This document shows, piece after piece, positions 52,450 to 59,743 of a DNA stretch of 64,000 bases. The stretch is from positions 19,526 to 83,525 of the forward strand of contig CAYMLO010000016.1 in assembly GCA_964390905.1 (NCBI GenBank), in the 5' to 3' direction. Made by a program: the position numbers and the translations under genes. Every line of letters starts with the position of its first letter. Positions within the stretch are counted from its first letter, which is position 1. The notes under the pieces are model-generated. The model did not search any database and had not been told where the DNA came from. It worked only from the letters and a program-made list of their open reading frames with translations. This stretch comes from JAFGLZ01 sp964390905. Its GTDB lineage: Bacteria; Planctomycetota; Phycisphaerae; UBA1845; JAFGLZ01.

Positions 52450-53502
52450 ATGGCAAGACGCCGCCTGGAGACATGGACGATCTTCCTGACCGTAGCGGTC
52501 CTATCGCCTGGGGTTCGGGCGAGTCGGTCGGCAACGACATCGCCGGTTCGCCCGGAAGCGGTCGCGACCGCGGCGGAGATCACCGCAAAGGCCGAGCAGG
52601 CAATCGAAAAGGGCCTGATCTGGCTGGCCGGCAAGCAGAACGAAGACGGCTCGTACGGCAGCGGATCGCATTATGGCAAACACGTGGGCATCACGGGACT
52701 GGCGTGCATGGCGTTCATGTGCGATGGCCACCTGCCGGGACGGGGCAAGTACGGTCACGTCGTCAAGGGCGGTCTGCAGTTCGTCCTGAGCCGTGCCAGC
52801 GAGAGCGGCCTGCTGGCGGCCGAGACGTCGCACGGGCCGATGTACGGCCATGGGTTCGCGACGCTGTTTCTGGCCGAGGTATATGGGACGTCCCCCACGC
52901 CGGCGCTGCGCGAGAAGCTCCGGCGGGCGATCCGACTCATCGTTCGCACGCAGAACGACCAGGGGGGATGGCGGTATCAGCCCATCAAGAGCGACGCCGA
53001 CATCAGCGTGACGATCTGCCAGGTCATGGCGCTTCGCGCGGCGCGGAACGCGGGGATCGCCGTTCCGAAATCGGCCATCGATGACGCGGTTCAGTACGTC
53101 AGGCGAAGCCAGAACCCCGACGGGGGGTTTCGATACATGCTGAGCCCGGGCGCGTCGGGGTTCGGGCGATCGGCGGCGGGGGTGGCGGCGCTGTACTACG
53201 CGGGCGTCTACGAGGACCAGGCCATCGACCGCGGCCTGGTCTATCTGAAGGGATTCCTTCCGGGCAAGTACACCCGGCGCGTGCCCCACTACTTCTACGG
53301 GCACTACTACGCGGTTCAGGCGATGTTCCTGGCCGGTGGCGAGCATTGGCAGACGTGGTGGCCGGCCATTCGGGAGGAGCTGATCGAGCGTCAGTCGCCT
53401 GATGGGTCCTGGCGCGGGGAGGCCGGCGCCGAGTACGGCACGGCGATGGCGTTGATCATCTTGCAGGTGCCCAAGCGGCTGCTGCCCATCTTCCAGCGGT
53501 AA
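52450..53502 (+). CDS. Prenyltransferase/squalene-oxidase repeat protein
   Basis: 350 residues with a signal peptide (about 1-25) and an alpha/alpha-barrel of repeat units: 'GLIWLAGKQNEDGSYG', 'VRTQNDQGGWRYQP', 'VRRSQNPDGGFRYML' and 'LIERQSPDGSWRG'. These QxxDGxW/F units are the squalene-cyclase/prenyltransferase beta-subunit repeat. The DxDD protonation motif of cyclases is absent, so it is probably a binding or structural protein in the envelope. It is fifth in the VWA operon, and its TAA stop overlaps the next ATG by one base. Confidence 0.88.
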   Translation: MARRRLETWTIFLTVAVLSPGVRASRSATTSPVRPEAVATAAEITAKAEQAIEKGLIWLAGKQNEDGSYGSGSHYGKHVGITGLACMAFMCDGHLPGRGKYGHVVKGGLQFVLSRASESGLLAAETSHGPMYGHGFATLFLAEVYGTSPTPALREKLRRAIRLIVRTQNDQGGWRYQPIKSDADISVTICQVMALRAARNAGIAVPKSAIDDAVQYVRRSQNPDGGFRYMLSPGASGFGRSAAGVAALYYAGVYEDQAIDRGLVYLKGFLPGKYTRRVPHYFYGHYYAVQAMFLAGGEHWQTWWPAIREELIERQSPDGSWRGEAGAEYGTAMALIILQVPKRLLPIFQR

Positions 53503-54746
53503 TGGCCATGCAGATCGTCAAGTCGAGGTGGTCGGCGGGGGCCCTGGTGGCCCTGGCGTTCATGTCCGGCGCGAGGGATGCATCCGGGGCCGAGGGCGCC
53601 GTCGTCGTCCGAACGGTCCAGGCCGAGCGCGTCGTCGGCAGGCTCGAATCGTTTGGCCTGAAGGGCGGCCTGATTCTCGTGGGCGCTGGGGGCGACCGGA
53701 CCCGCGTGCCCGCGGTCGATGTCGTCCAGATCGATACGAGACAGACACGTCAGCAGCCCGACCCGGAGTCGACGCACTGGGTGCTGACCGACGGGGATTC
53801 GATCTTTGGCCAGCCCGTCGGCGGTTCGGAACGGATCGTCGCCATCCAGCGCGACGATCTGGGCGCGCTGGATCTGCCGATCCTCCGGTTGCGCGAGCTG
53901 ATCACGCCGGCGGGACGAGCGGCGCGGAAGGCAGGTGAGTTCGGGCCAATCGCCAGTCGGCCCGCGACCGAGGACGACGAGCTGTGGCTTGCCAACGGAG
54001 ATCGCCTGACCGGCCTGATTGAGCGGATCGATCCGAACGGGGTGGCGCTCGAGACGGACGCCGGACGGACCGTGGTCGGGCTCGACGTCCTTCTGGCGGC
54101 AAGGCTGACCCAGGCGGATCGCCCTGTCACGCAGCCGGGCAAGGCCAGATCGGTTCGCTCGAGGCTAACGCTGGCCGACGGCTCGGCGCTGACGGTGGAT
54201 GAGCTGGCGTGGCGACCGGATGGGCTGACTATCTCGGTGAACCACGAGGCGAAGCGCGTGCAGCGCCGGGTCCAAACCGATTGCGTGCTGCGCGTCGAGG
54301 TGGTCGGCGGTCGGTGGCGGTGGCTCAGCCGCATGCAGCCTTTGGTCGCTGAGCATACGCCGCTGCTCGGCGTCCGCTGGCCGCACCGGATTGATCGCAA
54401 CGTCTTGGGGGGGCCAATCCGCGTCGGGGGGCGCGGGTTTGAGCGGGGCATCGGCGTGCACAGCCGGTCGCGACTGGTCTATGGGCTGGACGAGGGCTGC
54501 GAGCGGCTCGTGTGCGCCTACGGCCTGGATGACGACGCCGGCCCGATGGCCGATGTGGAAGTCGAGGTATCGGTCGATGGCAAGCGCGTCCACCACGGCC
54601 CGGCGGTCCGGCCGGACGGTCAGGTCCACCGTGTTTCCGTCGATCTGACGGGCGCACAGCGGGTCGAGCTGCTCGTCGATTTCGGCAAGAACGGCCACGT
54701 GCAAGACCGCTTCAACTGGATCGAGCCCGCGGTGATCCGGCGGTAG
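53502..54746 (+). CDS. Secreted NPCBM/NEW2-domain protein
   Basis: 414 residues with a signal peptide (about 1-30). The middle has two related beta segments: 'WVLTDGDSIFGQPVGGSERI' and 'LWLANGDRLTGLIERIDPNGVALETD', both of the form '..L.nGD.l.G'. The C-terminal ~130 residues form an NPCBM-type carbohydrate-binding module ('FERGIGVHSRSRLVYGLDEGCERLVCAYGLDDDAG' region, then 'VDFGKNGHVQDRFNWIEPAVI'). Its role is probably glycan or cell-wall binding for the envelope complex. It is last in the operon and starts in the TAATG overlap. Confidence 0.85.
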   Translation: MAMQIVKSRWSAGALVALAFMSGARDASGAEGAVVVRTVQAERVVGRLESFGLKGGLILVGAGGDRTRVPAVDVVQIDTRQTRQQPDPESTHWVLTDGDSIFGQPVGGSERIVAIQRDDLGALDLPILRLRELITPAGRAARKAGEFGPIASRPATEDDELWLANGDRLTGLIERIDPNGVALETDAGRTVVGLDVLLAARLTQADRPVTQPGKARSVRSRLTLADGSALTVDELAWRPDGLTISVNHEAKRVQRRVQTDCVLRVEVVGGRWRWLSRMQPLVAEHTPLLGVRWPHRIDRNVLGGPIRVGGRGFERGIGVHSRSRLVYGLDEGCERLVCAYGLDDDAGPMADVEVEVSVDGKRVHHGPAVRPDGQVHRVSVDLTGAQRVELLVDFGKNGHVQDRFNWIEPAVIRR

Positions 54747-54781
54747 GGACGAACGTCCCGCTTGGCTGTGACGTGAGCCTT

Positions 54782-54810
54782 TTGGTCTCAGCCTTGGCGA
54801 GCAGTATGAT
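54782..54810 (+). promoter_or_regulatory. Promoter for the DUF433/DUF5615 pair
   Basis: TTGGTC, 17-nt spacer, TATGAT (4 and 5 of 6). It ends 22 nt before the antitoxin ATG, leaving a short leader that contains the SD. Confidence 0.45.
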
Positions 54811-54832
54811 ACTGGTAGAGCGGGAGTGTGCC

Positions 54833-55057
54833 ATGAAGTTCGAGCGAATCACGGTCGACCCGAACGTCTGCACGGGGAAGCCCTGCATTCGGGGCCTCCG
54901 GTTTCCAGTTTCCCGGTTGCTGGGGCTGCTCGCCGCAGGCGAGACGAAAGAGACGATCCTCAAAGCGTACCCCTATATCGAGCCGGAGGACATTGACGAG
55001 TCCCTCCGGTATGCGGCCTGCCTCGCGGAAGACGAGACCGTTCAACTGGCCAGATGA
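54833..55057 (+). CDS. DUF433 family antitoxin
   Basis: 74-residue protein with the DUF433 signature: 'FERITVDPNVCTGKPCIRGLR' region, 'LLGLLAAGETKETILKAYPYI' and 'EDIDESLRYAA'. It has the helix-turn-helix-like fold that partners PIN-like proteins. The stop overlaps the toxin ATG (ATGA), the usual order of antitoxin then toxin. Start ATG 54833 is preceded by GGGAG. It likely binds and silences the downstream DUF5615 protein and may repress its own promoter. Confidence 0.92.
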   Translation: MKFERITVDPNVCTGKPCIRGLRFPVSRLLGLLAAGETKETILKAYPYIEPEDIDESLRYAACLAEDETVQLAR

Positions 55058-55416
55058 GATTCCTGATCGATATGCCCGTCTCGCCTCGACTGGCCGAGTG
55101 GTTGGGCCGGCAGGGGCATGAGGCCGTTCACGCCGTCGAACTCGGCCTCAGCCAGGCCGCCGACAGCCAGTTGCTGGAGCGCGCCCGGGTCGAGGGCCGA
55201 GTGGTCGTCACCATGGACCTGGACTACCCCCGCCTCTTGGCGTTAGGGCATGCAGACAGCCCTGGGCTGATCCTATTTCGCAACGGTGACTACAGCGAGA
55301 ACGACGTCACCGAGAGGCTCCGAGAGGTCCTCGAGGTGATCACAGATGCGGAGCTTGCCGTCTCGGTCGTGGTCGTCGAGCGCACGCGAATCCGCCGCCG
55401 GCGATTGCCCATGTAG
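55054..55416 (+). CDS. DUF5615 PIN-like toxin
   Basis: 120-residue PIN-like protein (Mut7-C relative). It starts 'MRFLIDMPVSPRLAEWL' with the first acidic residue Asp6. The second acidic site is 'VVVTMDLDYPRLLALG', followed by 'PGLILFRNGD'. As in other DUF5615 members it is presumed to be a metal-dependent RNase held inactive by DUF433. The acidic residues are intact, so the module may be active. A GC-rich hairpin follows its stop. Confidence 0.92.
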   Translation: MRFLIDMPVSPRLAEWLGRQGHEAVHAVELGLSQAADSQLLERARVEGRVVVTMDLDYPRLLALGHADSPGLILFRNGDYSENDVTERLREVLEVITDAELAVSVVVVERTRIRRRRLPM

Positions 55417-55422
55417 ACGAAT

Positions 55423-55448
55423 GGGGGCGCCGAAGCATGGACGCCCCC
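55423..55448 (+). terminator. Hairpin after the toxin gene
   Basis: GGGGGCG (55423-55429) pairs with CGCCCCC (55442-55448) around a 12-nt loop, 7 nt after the toxin stop. There is no T-run. It separates the toxin-antitoxin operon from the convergent DedA-type gene. Confidence 0.45.
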
Positions 55449-55531
55449 CCCTGCCGGGTTTCCCGGGGGCTCTTCTCGGATCGTGCTGACCAGCGCACCG
55501 ATCCGGACGGGCCGGTCCTGGCCTCGATACC

Positions 55532-56353
55532 CTACAAGTACTTGATAACAGCGAAGCCGCCGATCAAGAGGATCATGAACACCAGGCACAGCAGGTTGAA
55601 GTACTTGTCGATGAAGGGCTTCACCACCGGGCCGAACAGCCAAATCAGACCCGCCACCAAGAAGAACCGCGCCGAGCGGCTGATCGTCGAGGCGATCAGG
55701 AAGATCAGGAAGTTGATCTTGAACACGCCCGCGGTGATCGTGATCACCTTGTAGGGCAAGGGCGTGAACCCCGCCGCAAACACCACCCAGAAGTTGTAGC
55801 GATCATACTGCTCCCGTACGCGGCTGTAGCTGCCGTAGTGGATGTCTTCCACGTCGGCGCACGGGACCGACCGGACGTCCCTCGACGGCAGGTGTACCTG
55901 CAAGGGCCCCGCCTCGTCCTCTCCGGGCTCGACGATGCCGGTGATGTCTTCGCCCTTGGTGGTCACCACGGCGTCGCGGCTGAAGCCCGGGACATGATCG
56001 AAGAACCAGTTGTCGACGGTGCTCCAGGCGCCAAATCCGATGAGGTAGCCAAGCACCCCGCCCAGCACCGACGCCACCGAGCAGGCCAGCGCGAATCGGA
56101 ACCACTTCTTGCGATTGCCCAGGACCAGTGGGATGAGCAGCACGTCCGGCGGGACGGGGAAGCAGCTCGACTCGGCTAGAGACAGAACGAAGAGGGCCAC
56201 GCCACCATAGGGCGTCTCGGCCCAATGCAGGACCCAATCGTAGAGGCGTCGGTGGAGGTGCCACGCGGGCACCCGCTTGATGGCCGGCTGGCCGGAGGCG
56301 GACGGCTCCGGATCGGGTCCTTGGCTATCAGGTTCGGGACGACTGATGGTCAT
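55532..56353 (-). CDS. DedA/VTT-domain (YqaA-like) membrane protein
   Basis: 273 residues. After a polar N-terminus (about 1-45) come TM helices with the VTT/DedA motifs 'SLAESSCFPVPPDVLLIPLVL' and, later, 'VVFAAGFTPLPYKVITITAGVF' (the F/GxxPxP re-entrant loops), as in YqaA-type proteins. Such proteins are linked to lipid carrier recycling and membrane homeostasis. An insert of about 55 residues (about 125-180, acidic, 'EDITGIVEPGEDEAGP') sits between the two halves. Such an insert is uncommon in the family and probably lies at the membrane surface. AAGGAG lies very close to the ATG. Confidence 0.87.
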   Translation of the reverse strand: MTISRPEPDSQGPDPEPSASGQPAIKRVPAWHLHRRLYDWVLHWAETPYGGVALFVLSLAESSCFPVPPDVLLIPLVLGNRKKWFRFALACSVASVLGGVLGYLIGFGAWSTVDNWFFDHVPGFSRDAVVTTKGEDITGIVEPGEDEAGPLQVHLPSRDVRSVPCADVEDIHYGSYSRVREQYDRYNFWVVFAAGFTPLPYKVITITAGVFKINFLIFLIASTISRSARFFLVAGLIWLFGPVVKPFIDKYFNLLCLVFMILLIGGFAVIKYL

Positions 56354-56804
56354 GTCTCCTTACGGAAGGCGAAGCGCCCTGGCCATTGCGTTCATCATCG
56401 GTTCGGGAGCTGCGGGGCGTTGGCGAATTCCCGAGACGCACCGTCCCGCCCGCTCCCGGGGGCGCGACATTGAACCACAAAGGGCCCGGTGAGGTCCAGC
56501 GGCATGGAGGCCAAAGGGACCGCCCATCCGCACGCCCGTTGGGGGTCACGGCCGGGAAGGGGTGTAACCGACTATGAATAAATAACTTACCGGAAGGCCT
56601 CGGATGATGCCTTGACACGGCGGTTCCTGGTTATAAGCTTCATTATAGGGACACATGCTGCCGGTGCGCCGAACTCTGGGCGCATTCGTGGACGTGGCGA
56701 CACCTGGGATGTGTCCCGATGGCGAAGGCTTGGGCCTGGGACCACCGAATGGTTTAGGGAGGTGGCGGTTCCTGCTGAACGAGAGCCCAGGGCCGGCCGG
56801 GGAG
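56354..56804. other. Divergent region between DedA-type gene and ispE
   Basis: 451 nt without a supported gene. The frame of ispE stays open back to 56655, but the extra residues do not resemble the family. A TTGACA at 56612-56617 has a TATAAG only 14 nt downstream and a second TATA-like patch near 56643; the spacing is poor, so the promoter call is weak. Confidence 0.4.
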
Positions 56805-57698
56805 ATGAAGATCCGTCGAGACTTGCCGGAACTGTCGACCTCCGTCGAGCTCAGGACACCGGCGAAGATCAACCTGACGCTGGCTGTGCTGGGCAAGCGA
56901 CCGGATGGATTCCACGAGATCGAATCGGTCGTGATGCCGGTGGGGTTGTACGATCACCTGGCGCTGGGTGATGGGCCGGAGACGGGGATTCATCTCTCCT
57001 GTGACAGCCCGGGGTTGCCGACAGGGCCCGGCAACCTGGTCTACCGAGCGGCCGAACGACTCGCCGAGCGGCACGGTCGGCACCGGGGCGTCCAGATAAC
57101 GTTGACCAAGCAGATTCCCGTAGGAGCAGGGCTGGGCGGGGGCAGTTCAGACGCTGCCGCCACGCTGGTGGGATTGGACCGACTGTGGGGACTGGGGTTG
57201 GCCCGATCGGAGCTGATGGCGCTGGCCGCCGACTTGGGTTCGGATGTCCCCCTGTTCCTGCACGCCGGCCCCGCGATCATCCGCGGCCGGGGCGAGCGGG
57301 TCGAACCGGTCGATTTGGACTGGCCTGGATGGATCGTGTTGGTCATCCCTCCTTTCGGCATGAGCACGGCCGAGGTGTATCGAGGATGGCAGGCAGGCGA
57401 GGCGCCGCCGCGAGCGGCGTCGGAGGTGGTCGAGGCGGTTCGAGATGGGCAGTCTTTGGAGGGATTGCTGTACAACATGCTGGAGCCGCCGGCCTTCGCC
57501 GTGGAACCCCGACTTGGGGCGCTGCACGCCGAGCTGGCAGCGTTGGGCGCACCTGGGGCGCGGCTGACGGGAAGCGGTGCGGCCCTATTCGCCTTGTTCG
57601 ATGTGCGCAACGCAGCGACAGCTTTCGCGGAACAGGTGAGCCGGCAACTTGGCTTGGAAACCCACGTCGTACGGACGATCGAATGCGAGCACCCGTGA
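56805..57698 (+). CDS. ispE: 4-diphosphocytidyl-2-C-methyl-D-erythritol kinase IspE
   Basis: 297-residue GHMP kinase of the MEP isoprenoid pathway. 'LRTPAKINLTLAVLGKRPDGFHEIESVVMP' contains the catalytic Lys and the typical RPDGxH loop. The ATP loop is 'KQIPVGAGLGGGSSDAAATL', then 'LAADLGSDVPLFL' with the catalytic Asp, and 'LTGSGAALFALF' at the end. Length and content fit the ATG at 56805; purine-rich GGGGAG abuts it. spoVG starts 18 nt downstream with its own SD, so the two are likely an operon, a neighbourhood also seen in other phyla. Confidence 0.95.
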   Translation: MKIRRDLPELSTSVELRTPAKINLTLAVLGKRPDGFHEIESVVMPVGLYDHLALGDGPETGIHLSCDSPGLPTGPGNLVYRAAERLAERHGRHRGVQITLTKQIPVGAGLGGGSSDAAATLVGLDRLWGLGLARSELMALAADLGSDVPLFLHAGPAIIRGRGERVEPVDLDWPGWIVLVIPPFGMSTAEVYRGWQAGEAPPRAASEVVEAVRDGQSLEGLLYNMLEPPAFAVEPRLGALHAELAALGAPGARLTGSGAALFALFDVRNAATAFAEQVSRQLGLETHVVRTIECEHP

Positions 57699-57716
57699 TG
57701 AAAGGAGACGACCCCC

Positions 57717-58406
57717 ATGGAGATCAGCGAAGTTCGCGTCAAACTGACCAGCAGCCAGTCCGACCGTGTTCGTGCCTTCTGCAGCGTGACGTTCGACCGA
57801 GAGTTCGTCGTGCGCGATATCAAGGTGATCGAGGGGACCAGTGGGCTGTTCGTGGCCATGCCCAGCCGGAAGATCGCCGACCATTGTCCCAAGTGTAGGG
57901 GGAAGAACCACCTGCGGGCGCGGTTCTGCAACGAATGCGGGGCCAAGCTTCGCGACAACCGGGCGCCGCGTAACGGCTCGGGTCGGTCGAAGCTGCACGC
58001 GGACATCGCCCATCCCATCAACATGGGCTGTCGAGAGCGGCTGCAGGAGGCCATTCTCGAGGCCTACCAGTCCGAGCAGGAGCGCGCCAAGGAGCCCGGA
58101 TACAAGCCCGCCCAACTCGAGGTCGACACCGAGATCGACAACGGGGCCGAGTACGCTGCACTCATCGCCGAGCTTCGATCCGATCGTCCCGAACGAGGCC
58201 GTCGACACGACCGCCCCGAGGAGCGCGAAGAGAAGGCCGAGCCCGACCAGACCACAGAGGCCCCAGTGGAAGAGGCTCCGAAGCCTGAGCCTGAGCCTGA
58301 GCCCGAGCCTGAGCCCGAGCCCGAACCCGAGCAAGACACGTCCGCCGAGGCGCCGAAGCCCGAGGAGGTCAAGCCCAAGCGCGAATTCGGCGAGGGGATC
58401 CTGTAG
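57717..58406 (+). CDS. spoVG: SpoVG family protein with inserted zinc ribbon and Glu-Pro tail
   Basis: 229 residues. The SpoVG core is split: 'MEISEVRVKL' to 'EFVVRDIKVIEGTSGLFVAMPSRK' (1-52), then 'DIAHPINMGCRERLQEAIL' (96-114). Between them a zinc ribbon is inserted: Cys57, Cys60, Cys71, Cys74 ('CPKCRGKNHLRARFCNECG'). A helical acidic region and an alternating Pro-Glu run (about 187-203) end the protein. SpoVG proteins of other bacteria are ~85-100 residues and bind nucleic acid in regulation of division or surface genes. The ribbon probably adds RNA/DNA contact. It starts 18 nt after ispE with AAAGGAG. Confidence 0.92.
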   Translation: MEISEVRVKLTSSQSDRVRAFCSVTFDREFVVRDIKVIEGTSGLFVAMPSRKIADHCPKCRGKNHLRARFCNECGAKLRDNRAPRNGSGRSKLHADIAHPINMGCRERLQEAILEAYQSEQERAKEPGYKPAQLEVDTEIDNGAEYAALIAELRSDRPERGRRHDRPEEREEKAEPDQTTEAPVEEAPKPEPEPEPEPEPEPEPEQDTSAEAPKPEEVKPKREFGEGIL

Positions 58407-58727
58407 GGCCGCCGTCGACCCATCGCTTCGACGCCAGCGAACCGGGAAGCACCGCCGAGCCCCGCGGCCGGCGTGGGCGGTTGTCCGTATCTGCGCGCGA
58501 ATGCCGAGAATCCAGTCGTTGCGGGCGAAGTTCATGGCCAGGGAGTGTATGAGCGTGTAAAATAGGGGCGTGGGCCTCTTGGGCCCGCGATGGGTTTCTA
58601 CGTTTCCAGTGGCTGGATCCGTCCTGGGGGACCGGCCAGCACGTCTTGGGGGACACCACTGGGCAGCAGGCAACGGGGTCATGGCGGGGGGGGGCCGAGG
58701 AGGCCTGGGGGCGGGAGGAGTGGTTCG
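58407..58727. other. Leader/intergenic region before the prepilin-like gene
   Basis: 321 nt with no gene. It holds a candidate promoter (58535-58563), G-rich runs at about 58684-58720 and the strong SD GGGAGGAG at 58713-58720. No structured RNA was recognised. Confidence 0.4.
58535..58563 (+). promoter_or_regulatory. Possible promoter for the prepilin-like gene
   Basis: TGGCCA, 17-nt spacer, TAAAAT (4 and 5 of 6), leaving a leader of about 158 nt. Moderate match only. Confidence 0.35.
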
Positions 58728-59669
58728 ATGCCCCGACACCGCAGGGGGTTCACGCTCATCGAGCTGTTGGTGGTCGTGGCCATCATCGCACTGCTGATCT
58801 CGATCTTGCTGCCGTCCCTGAACAAGGCCCGCGCGCAGGCCAGAACCACGTTGTGCGCTACCCGCATCGGCCAGATGGTCAGGGCCATGCTCTTCTACGG
58901 GGAGGACTACGACGAAAAACCGCCCTTCATCTGCACGGGCGCCGAAGACCCGCCCGACCGCCCCGAACACTATGTCCTGGAGGATTGGATCAGCAAGGAC
59001 ATGGACGAGATCTGGCTGACCGACGAGGCCGACTGGCCGGAAGGGAAGTGTCCGCAGAGCGGGTCGCTGTTCTCCTATACGCGCTTTGACACGCTATACC
59101 GCTGTCCCGAGTTCGAGCGAACGCCCGGCAAAACGCAGAACAGCTTCAATCTCACGCGGTTCGTGTTCTGCAGGAAGGCCATCTTGCCGTGGGAGCCGAA
59201 CGGGACCCAGTACTACGACCTCATCGGCTTGGGGGACATCCTGCGTCCCAGCGACGTCTACTCGCCATCCGAGATGTTCATGATGGTCGACGAGCACTGG
59301 CAGTTCCACGTTGCCGACTCCACCCATTACCAGAATCGCAACATCGCCGGACCGAAATGCGCCGACCCCATCTGGTTCGCCTTCAACAGCGAGATTGGAC
59401 AGTATCACGGCGCTCCCCTGGCGGGAGCCAAGAACCTCACCTCTGCCGAAGGCCTGCCTGTCCCCGAATTCATCAAGTCCGGCAGCCTGGGCTATTACGA
59501 CGGCCACGTCGGTCTCAAGCGCGACCCGGTGCCCGGGCGCAATCCAGCCGACGTGATCTTCTGGCTTCCGCCGGCGCTGCGCTGGAGTCTGGAGGTGCTG
59601 TTCGCCCAGCGCGGCCTGATGCCCGACTCGGATGACATCCAGGGCATCATCGATGACATCTTCGGGTGA
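58728..59669 (+). CDS. Prepilin-type N-terminal methylation protein (pseudopilin-like)
   Basis: 313 residues. It starts 'MPRHRRGFTLIELLVVVAII', the type IV prepilin signal cleaved after Gly7 with methylated Phe and Glu at +5, then a hydrophobic helix to about 28. The rest is an exported globular domain with several Cys and a late 'GYYDGHVGL' motif (YxDGH), the hallmark of planctomycete pseudopilin-like proteins. It is probably exported and assembled by a type II secretion or type IV pilus-like system. The start is fixed by GGGAGGAG seven bases before ATG 58728. The GspE-like protein at 15.5-17.2 kb is the only other secretion-related gene in the window. Confidence 0.9.
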   Translation: MPRHRRGFTLIELLVVVAIIALLISILLPSLNKARAQARTTLCATRIGQMVRAMLFYGEDYDEKPPFICTGAEDPPDRPEHYVLEDWISKDMDEIWLTDEADWPEGKCPQSGSLFSYTRFDTLYRCPEFERTPGKTQNSFNLTRFVFCRKAILPWEPNGTQYYDLIGLGDILRPSDVYSPSEMFMMVDEHWQFHVADSTHYQNRNIAGPKCADPIWFAFNSEIGQYHGAPLAGAKNLTSAEGLPVPEFIKSGSLGYYDGHVGLKRDPVPGRNPADVIFWLPPALRWSLEVLFAQRGLMPDSDDIQGIIDDIFG

Positions 59670-59743
59670 CCAGCGCACGTTCTGATTGATCCGAGCGCGC
59701 CAGCCCAAACCGCCCGGCATACCGGGATCGTCGGGGGGGCGTC

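Noticed and set aside
56612..56637. TTGACA...TATAAG promoter for ispE
   Set aside because: The hexamers are good but only 14 nt apart, too short for a normal sigma-70 promoter; left as a note in the intergenic entry.
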